A DNA stretch of 8,567 nt from an uncultured Bacteroidales bacterium (GTDB lineage Bacteria; Bacteroidota; Bacteroidia; Bacteroidales; Paludibacteraceae): assembly GCA_946614295.1 (NCBI GenBank), contig CAMOGT010000023.1:1-8567 (forward strand), in the 5' to 3' direction. Made by a program: the position numbers and the translations under genes. Shown piece after piece: positions 4,963 through 8,567 of the stretch. How positions within the stretch are numbered: position 1 is the stretch's first letter; each line of letters opens with the position of its first letter. The notes under the pieces are model-generated. The model was given only the letters and a program-made list of their open reading frames with translations, did no database searches and was not told where the DNA came from.

Positions 4963-7032
4963 AACAACAACAATTACAATTCCAACAACCAGAACGAAAA
5001 CCTGAAGAAGTTCGCAATCAACCTCTGCGAGCGGGCGCAGGAAGGCAAACTGGATCCCGTTATCGGTCGAGATGACGAGATCAGACGTGTTCTGCAGATC
5101 CTTAGCCGCAGAACGAAGAACAACCCTATTCTGATCGGCGAACCGGGTGTCGGCAAGACCGCCATCGCCGAAGGTCTGGCGCATCGTATCGTACGAGGCG
5201 ACGTACCGGAGAACCTGAAGAAGAAACAGATCTACTCTCTCGACATGGGAGCCCTTATCGCGGGTGCCAAATACCAAGGTGAGTTTGAGGAGCGGCTCAA
5301 GGGCGTAGTCAACGAAGTCGTTGCCGCTGCCGGCGAGATCATCCTCTTTATCGATGAGATACACACACTTGTCGGCGCCGGTAAATCCAGCGGTGCCATG
5401 GACGCCGCAAACATTCTGAAACCGGCATTGGCGCGTGGCGATTTGAGAGCCATCGGCGCTACGACACTCGACGAGTACCAGAAGTATTTCGAGACCGATA
5501 AGGCACTGGAGCGGCGTTTCCAGAAAGTGATGGTAGATGAGCCGGACGAGGCGGCTACGATCTCTATTCTCCGTGGTCTGAAGGAGCGGTACGAGACCCA
5601 CCACAAGGTGCGTATCAAAGATGACGCCATCATTGCGGCGGTCACCCTCTCCGCACGGTATATAACGGACCGTTTCCTGCCGGATAAAGCGATTGACCTC
5701 GTGGATGAAGCAGCCGCCAAACTGCGTCTGGAGGTGGACTCCAAGCCGGAAGAGATCGATACACTCGACCGCCAGATCAAGCAGTTGGAGATCGAGCGCG
5801 AGGCGATTAAGCGCGATAAGGACGAAGCCAAGCTTGGCGAGATAGAAAAGCAACTCTCCGAACTCAAAGCCAAATCCGACGAACTGAACGCGCGGTGGAA
5901 CAAAGAGAAAGGATACGTAGCAACCATCCAAAACGAGAAAGCGCGTATCGAGACCCTCAAACACCAAGCCGAAGTGGCAGAGCGCGAAGGCGATTACGGC
6001 AAGGTAGCGGAGATCCGTTACAGCCAGATACCTGCCGCCGAAGCGAATATCAAATCGGCACAAGACACCTTGCACCAGCTGGGCACCGAGTCCCTTATCA
6101 AAGAGGAAGTCGATGAAGACGACATCGCCGATGTAGTAGCCCGCTGGACGGGTATTCCGGTAGCCAAGATGATGCAATCCGAGCGGGACAAACTGCTCCA
6201 CCTGGAGGAAGAACTGCACAAGCGCGTCATCGGTCAGGATCAAGCCATCGAGGCAGTCAGCGATGCTATCCGCAGAAGCCGTGCCGGCTTGCAGGACCCG
6301 AAGCGTCCTATCGGCTCTTTCATCTTCCTCGGTACCACCGGTGTCGGTAAGACCGAGTTGGCAAAGGCTCTCGCGGACTACCTCTTCGATGACGAGAACA
6401 TGATGACCCGTATCGATATGAGTGAGTATCAGGAGAAGTTCAGTGCCACCCGTCTTATCGGAGCTCCTCCGGGATACGTGGGTTACGATGAAGGCGGTCA
6501 ACTGACCGAGGCTATCCGGCGCAAACCTTACTCCGTGGTCCTCTTCGACGAGATTGAGAAAGCCCACCCGGACGTATTCAATGTTCTGTTGCAGGTACTC
6601 GATGACGGCCGTCTGACCGATAACAAAGGACGTGTGGTCAACTTCAAGAACACCTTGATCATCATGACCTCGAACCTCACCGAGGAGCAGCTCCGTGCCT
6701 CCGTCCGCCCCGAGTTCATCAACCGTATTGATGAGATTATCCACTTCAGCGAACTGAGCGAGGACGACATCAAAGCCGTAGTCGGTCTGCAAGTCAACCG
6801 CATCCATAAGATGCTTGAGGAGCAAGGTATCGACCTGCGCGTTACGGATGACGCTATCCGTTATATCGCGAAAGAGGGCTACGACCCGCAGTTTGGCGCC
6901 CGTCCGGTCAAGAGAGCCCTGCAACGGCTTGTTCTGAACGAACTGTCCAAGGCCATCATTGGCGGTAAGGTAGATCAAAACAAACCCGTCGTCGTAGAGC
7001 TACGGGACGGGGAGTTGAAATTCCGGAACTAA
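4960..7032 (+). CDS. clpB: ClpB-type protein disaggregase lacking the N domain
   Basis: A 690-residue two-ring AAA+ ATPase that, with DnaK, pulls polypeptides out of aggregates in the cytoplasm. It contains NBD1 (Walker A GEPGVGKT 60-67, Walker B ILFIDE 128-133, pore-loop Tyr105 in [10 protein letters not shown]), a full coiled-coil M domain (about 257-385), which separates ClpB from ClpA and ClpC, and NBD2 (Walker A GTTGVGKT 458-465, pore-loop Tyr506 in GYVGYDEGG, Walker B VVLFDE 526-531, RPEFINRID 583-591, C-terminal [13 protein letters not shown]). ClpB is normally about 860 residues. The missing part is the whole N-terminal Clp repeat domain, replaced by an Asn-rich stretch of about 14 residues directly before NBD1. 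A second shortening lies between sensor-1 MTSN (569-572) and RPEF: about 10 residues here, about 30 in E. coli. ATG 4960 is preferred; a GTG at 4918 would add 14 basic residues but lies in the leader hairpin. The stop is 6 bases from the convergent era stop. Confidence 0.92.
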   Translation: MNNNNYNSNNQNENLKKFAINLCERAQEGKLDPVIGRDDEIRRVLQILSRRTKNNPILIGEPGVGKTAIAEGLAHRIVRGDVPENLKKKQIYSLDMGALIAGAKYQGEFEERLKGVVNEVVAAAGEIILFIDEIHTLVGAGKSSGAMDAANILKPALARGDLRAIGATTLDEYQKYFETDKALERRFQKVMVDEPDEAATISILRGLKERYETHHKVRIKDDAIIAAVTLSARYITDRFLPDKAIDLVDEAAAKLRLEVDSKPEEIDTLDRQIKQLEIEREAIKRDKDEAKLGEIEKQLSELKAKSDELNARWNKEKGYVATIQNEKARIETLKHQAEVAEREGDYGKVAEIRYSQIPAAEANIKSAQDTLHQLGTESLIKEEVDEDDIADVVARWTGIPVAKMMQSERDKLLHLEEELHKRVIGQDQAIEAVSDAIRRSRAGLQDPKRPIGSFIFLGTTGVGKTELAKALADYLFDDENMMTRIDMSEYQEKFSATRLIGAPPGYVGYDEGGQLTEAIRRKPYSVVLFDEIEKAHPDVFNVLLQVLDDGRLTDNKGRVVNFKNTLIIMTSNLTEEQLRASVRPEFINRIDEIIHFSELSEDDIKAVVGLQVNRIHKMLEEQGIDLRVTDDAIRYIAKEGYDPQFGARPVKRALQRLVLNELSKAIIGGKVDQNKPVVVELRDGELKFRN

Positions 7033-7038
7033 CGCTGA

Positions 7039-7962
7039 TCAACTCAGATCGTATCCGTAATGGCGAAGACGAGAGGTGTTGGAACGCCAGTCACGGTCCA
7101 CTTTGACGAACAGTTGTAAGAAGACCTGTTTCTGGAAGAAATCCTCGATCTCTTTGCGAGCCTGGGAGCCGACACGCTTTAGAGCGCTGCCGGCTTTCCC
7201 TATTATGATGCCCTTCTGGCTGTCCCGCTCGCAGTATATCACCGCCTCAATGCGGATCAGTTTCTCCTCTTCCTTGAAGGACTCGACCTCCACCTCTACC
7301 GAGTAAGGAATCTCCTTGTCGTAGTTCTGGAGTATCTTCTCGCGGATGATCTCGTTGACGAAGAACCGCTCGGACTTGTCGGTCAGCTGGTCTTTTGGGA
7401 AGAAGGGTGCGCCGACCGGCAGTGCCTCCTTGATGGCGTCAAAGAGCTGTGCCACGCCGAAACGCTCTTGTGCGGAGATGGGGAAGATCTCCGCCTCCGG
7501 CAGCTGGTTGTGCCAGAACGCGACGAGGTTCTCCAGCGTCTCCTGGGTCGTCAGGTCTATCTTGTTGATGATGAGGAACACTTTCGTGCCCGCTTCTGCC
7601 ATCCGTTTGACTTTGGTCAGGAAATCGGGATTACGGTCAATGGTATCTTGCGGCTCCGTGACATAAAGCAGCACGTCCGCATCCACGAGGGCGGAACGGC
7701 TGAACTCCAGCATCTTCTCCTGCAGACGATAGTTAGGCGAGAGCACGCCCGGCGTGTCCGAATAGACCATCTGAAAATCCTCTCCGTTGACGATTCCCAT
7801 AATCCTGTGACGTGTCGTCTGCGCCTTGGAGGTAATGATAGACAAGCGCTCGCCTACCAGCGCGTTCATCAGCGTCGATTTGCCCACATTAGGGTTGCCC
7901 ACAATGTTCACAAACCCGCTCTTATGTACCATTTGTTCATTTGCCATTTGTTCGTTTACCAT
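7039..7962 (-). CDS. era: GTPase Era (30S ribosomal subunit maturation)
   Basis: Era binds the 3' end of 16S rRNA and assists 30S assembly; it acts in the cytoplasm near the membrane. In the 307-residue form the motifs are G1 GNPNVGKST (22-30), the switch region [12 protein letters not shown] (45-56), G3 DTPGV (69-73), G4 NKID (133-136), G5 SAQE (163-166) and a C-terminal KH domain with GIIIGKAGS (251-259), ending in HYGYDLS. The length fits the family. The start is ambiguous because a 15-base repeat gives three in-frame ATGs at 7962, 7947 and 7932, and a further ATG lies at 7983. Bacteroides Era begins near MHKAGFVN, matching MVHKSGFVN from 7932 (297 residues). I list 7962 because its ATG overlaps the tdh stop by 7 bases, typical of coupled translation, and a GGAAAGG lies 10 bases upstream, though this may be chance. 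It is downstream of tdh on the same strand. Confidence 0.93.
   Translation of the reverse strand: MVNEQMANEQMVHKSGFVNIVGNPNVGKSTLMNALVGERLSIITSKAQTTRHRIMGIVNGEDFQMVYSDTPGVLSPNYRLQEKMLEFSRSALVDADVLLYVTEPQDTIDRNPDFLTKVKRMAEAGTKVFLIINKIDLTTQETLENLVAFWHNQLPEAEIFPISAQERFGVAQLFDAIKEALPVGAPFFPKDQLTDKSERFFVNEIIREKILQNYDKEIPYSVEVEVESFKEEEKLIRIEAVIYCERDSQKGIIIGKAGSALKRVGSQARKEIEDFFQKQVFLQLFVKVDRDWRSNTSRLRHYGYDLS
7918..7962 (-). repeat. 15-base tandem repeat giving three in-frame start codons for era
   Basis: Read on the minus strand, ATGGTAAACGAACAA (7962-7948) and ATGGCAAATGAACAA (7947-7933) match at 13 of 15 bases; a third partial unit, ATGGTACATAAG, begins at 7932. They encode [10 protein letters not shown] and MVHKS. 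The first unit carries the tdh stop codon TAA (7958-7956) in another frame. The repeat adds a 10-residue N-terminal extension to Era, relative to the conserved start at 7932, with no stop codon. Confidence 0.8.
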
Positions 7963-8567
7963 TCTAATAATACCTTTCCGCACTGACCGGAGACCATGAC
8001 GTCAAAGCCCTTCTGGAAGTCTTCGAACTTGAAACGGTGTGTAATGACCGGACTGAGGTCGAGTCCTCCGAGGAGCATCTGCTCCATCTGATACCACGTC
8101 TCCCACATGCGGCGGCCTGTGATACCTTTGATGGTGAGGGCATTGAAGATGACGTCTGACCAGTTGACCTGGGTGTCAGAAGGGAGGATACCGAGCTGGG
8201 CGATGTTGGCACCTTTGTACATGTGCTCGATCATCTCATTGAAGGCAGCGGGTGCGCCGCTCATCTCCAGTCCCACATCGAATCCGCGGATGCCTAATTG
8301 CTGCATGGCGCCTTGAACGGTCTCACCCTTGGAGCCGTCCACCGTCAGCGTGGCGCCCATCTTCTTTGCAATCTCCAGCCGAAGCGGATTAATATCCGTT
8401 ACAACAATGTTCTTCGCGCCCGCATAGCGGCATATACCAGCCGCCATCGTTCCGATGAGTCCGGCACCCGTGATCAGCACGTCTTCGCCCAAGAGGGGGA
8501 AAGCGAGTGCGGTGTGGGTAGCGTTTCCGAAGGGGTCCATGATAGCTGCGAAATCGTCGGGTATCTC
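7956..8567 (-). CDS. tdh: L-threonine 3-dehydrogenase, 5' partial
   Basis: The frame is open to the window edge, so about 138 N-terminal residues (including the catalytic zinc ligands) lie outside; 203 residues are visible. The visible part starts [21 protein letters not shown], nearly the same as E. coli Tdh, then a Rossmann NAD site ITGAGLIG (about residues 31-38), the beta2 acidic end [26 protein letters not shown], a [11 protein letters not shown] block and the C-terminus [17 protein letters not shown]. The enzyme oxidises L-threonine with NAD+ to 2-amino-3-ketobutyrate, which Kbl then splits to glycine and acetyl-CoA; kbl is not in this window. Its stop overlaps the era start region, suggesting one transcript. 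It belongs to the medium-chain dehydrogenase family; the close match over the DPFGN and SGAP blocks makes other members unlikely. Confidence 0.95.
   Translation of the reverse strand, partial: EIPDDFAAIMDPFGNATHTALAFPLLGEDVLITGAGLIGTMAAGICRYAGAKNIVVTDINPLRLEIAKKMGATLTVDGSKGETVQGAMQQLGIRGFDVGLEMSGAPAAFNEMIEHMYKGANIAQLGILPSDTQVNWSDVIFNALTIKGITGRRMWETWYQMEQMLLGGLDLSPVITHRFKFEDFQKGFDVMVSGQCGKVLLEW

Noticed and set aside
4939..6978. A 679-residue open frame on the minus strand opposite clpB
   Set aside because: It mirrors the clpB codons, resembles no family I know, and similar long antisense frames appear opposite glsB and era. It follows from the codon bias of a well-used gene, though its length is striking.
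7033..7050. Paired GATC sites after clpB as a hairpin terminator
   Set aside because: Only about four pairs can form and there is no T-tract.
7468..7986. 172-residue plus-strand frame opposite era
   Set aside because: Shadow of era; its His- and Arg-rich composition is typical of antisense translation.

Overview
The window looks like a chromosomal segment of a member of the Bacteroidota, most likely an uncultured Bacteroidales. The reasons are the gene families present (a DUF4494 protein, a glycine-lipid acyltransferase pair of the GlsA/GlsB type, and a degenerate PafA-like protein), the lack of convincing Shine-Dalgarno sequences before the starts, and the moderate GC content. No tRNA, rRNA, CRISPR array, insertion sequence or phage gene is visible.

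Plus strand, 1-4885: a tightly packed run of genes. It holds the 3' part of an alkaline-phosphatase-superfamily protein that seems to have lost its catalytic metal ligands, then a DUF4494 protein, two overlapping acyltransferases that probably build glycine lipids (GlsA-like O-acyltransferase, GlsB-like N-acyltransferase), and one 446-residue protein that fuses a YggS/PLP-homeostasis domain to a HAD phosphatase domain. Plus strand, 4886-7032: a 74-base gap and a clpB gene without the usual Clp N domain. The gap and start codon form a long imperfect hairpin that pairs the ATG itself. Minus strand, 8567-7039: the 3' two-thirds of tdh (threonine dehydrogenase) overlapping era (ribosome-assembly GTPase). 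era and clpB converge with only 6 bases between their stop codons.

Two signals stand out beyond ordinary gene content. (1) A hairpin at 4898-4962 has 19 Watson-Crick pairs and one G-U pair closing over the clpB start codon. In a heat-shock gene this is a good candidate RNA thermometer or other cis-acting translational switch. (2) Short ATG-phased tandem repeats of 14-15 bases recur at several places: at the starts of the DUF4494 gene (1336-1380), yggS-HAD (3513-3554) and era (7918-7962), and inside the YggS coding region (3947-3976 and 4088-4126). They carry stop codons of upstream genes and start codons or mini-ORFs for downstream ones, and in YggS they occupy segments that in relatives hold unrelated loop sequence.

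The genes mostly do housekeeping work: membrane lipid synthesis, vitamin B6 homeostasis, protein disaggregation, ribosome maturation and threonine catabolism. The novelty lies in the fusion, the short ClpB, the start-codon hairpin and the repeat family. All family assignments come from reading the proteins by eye, without database searches.
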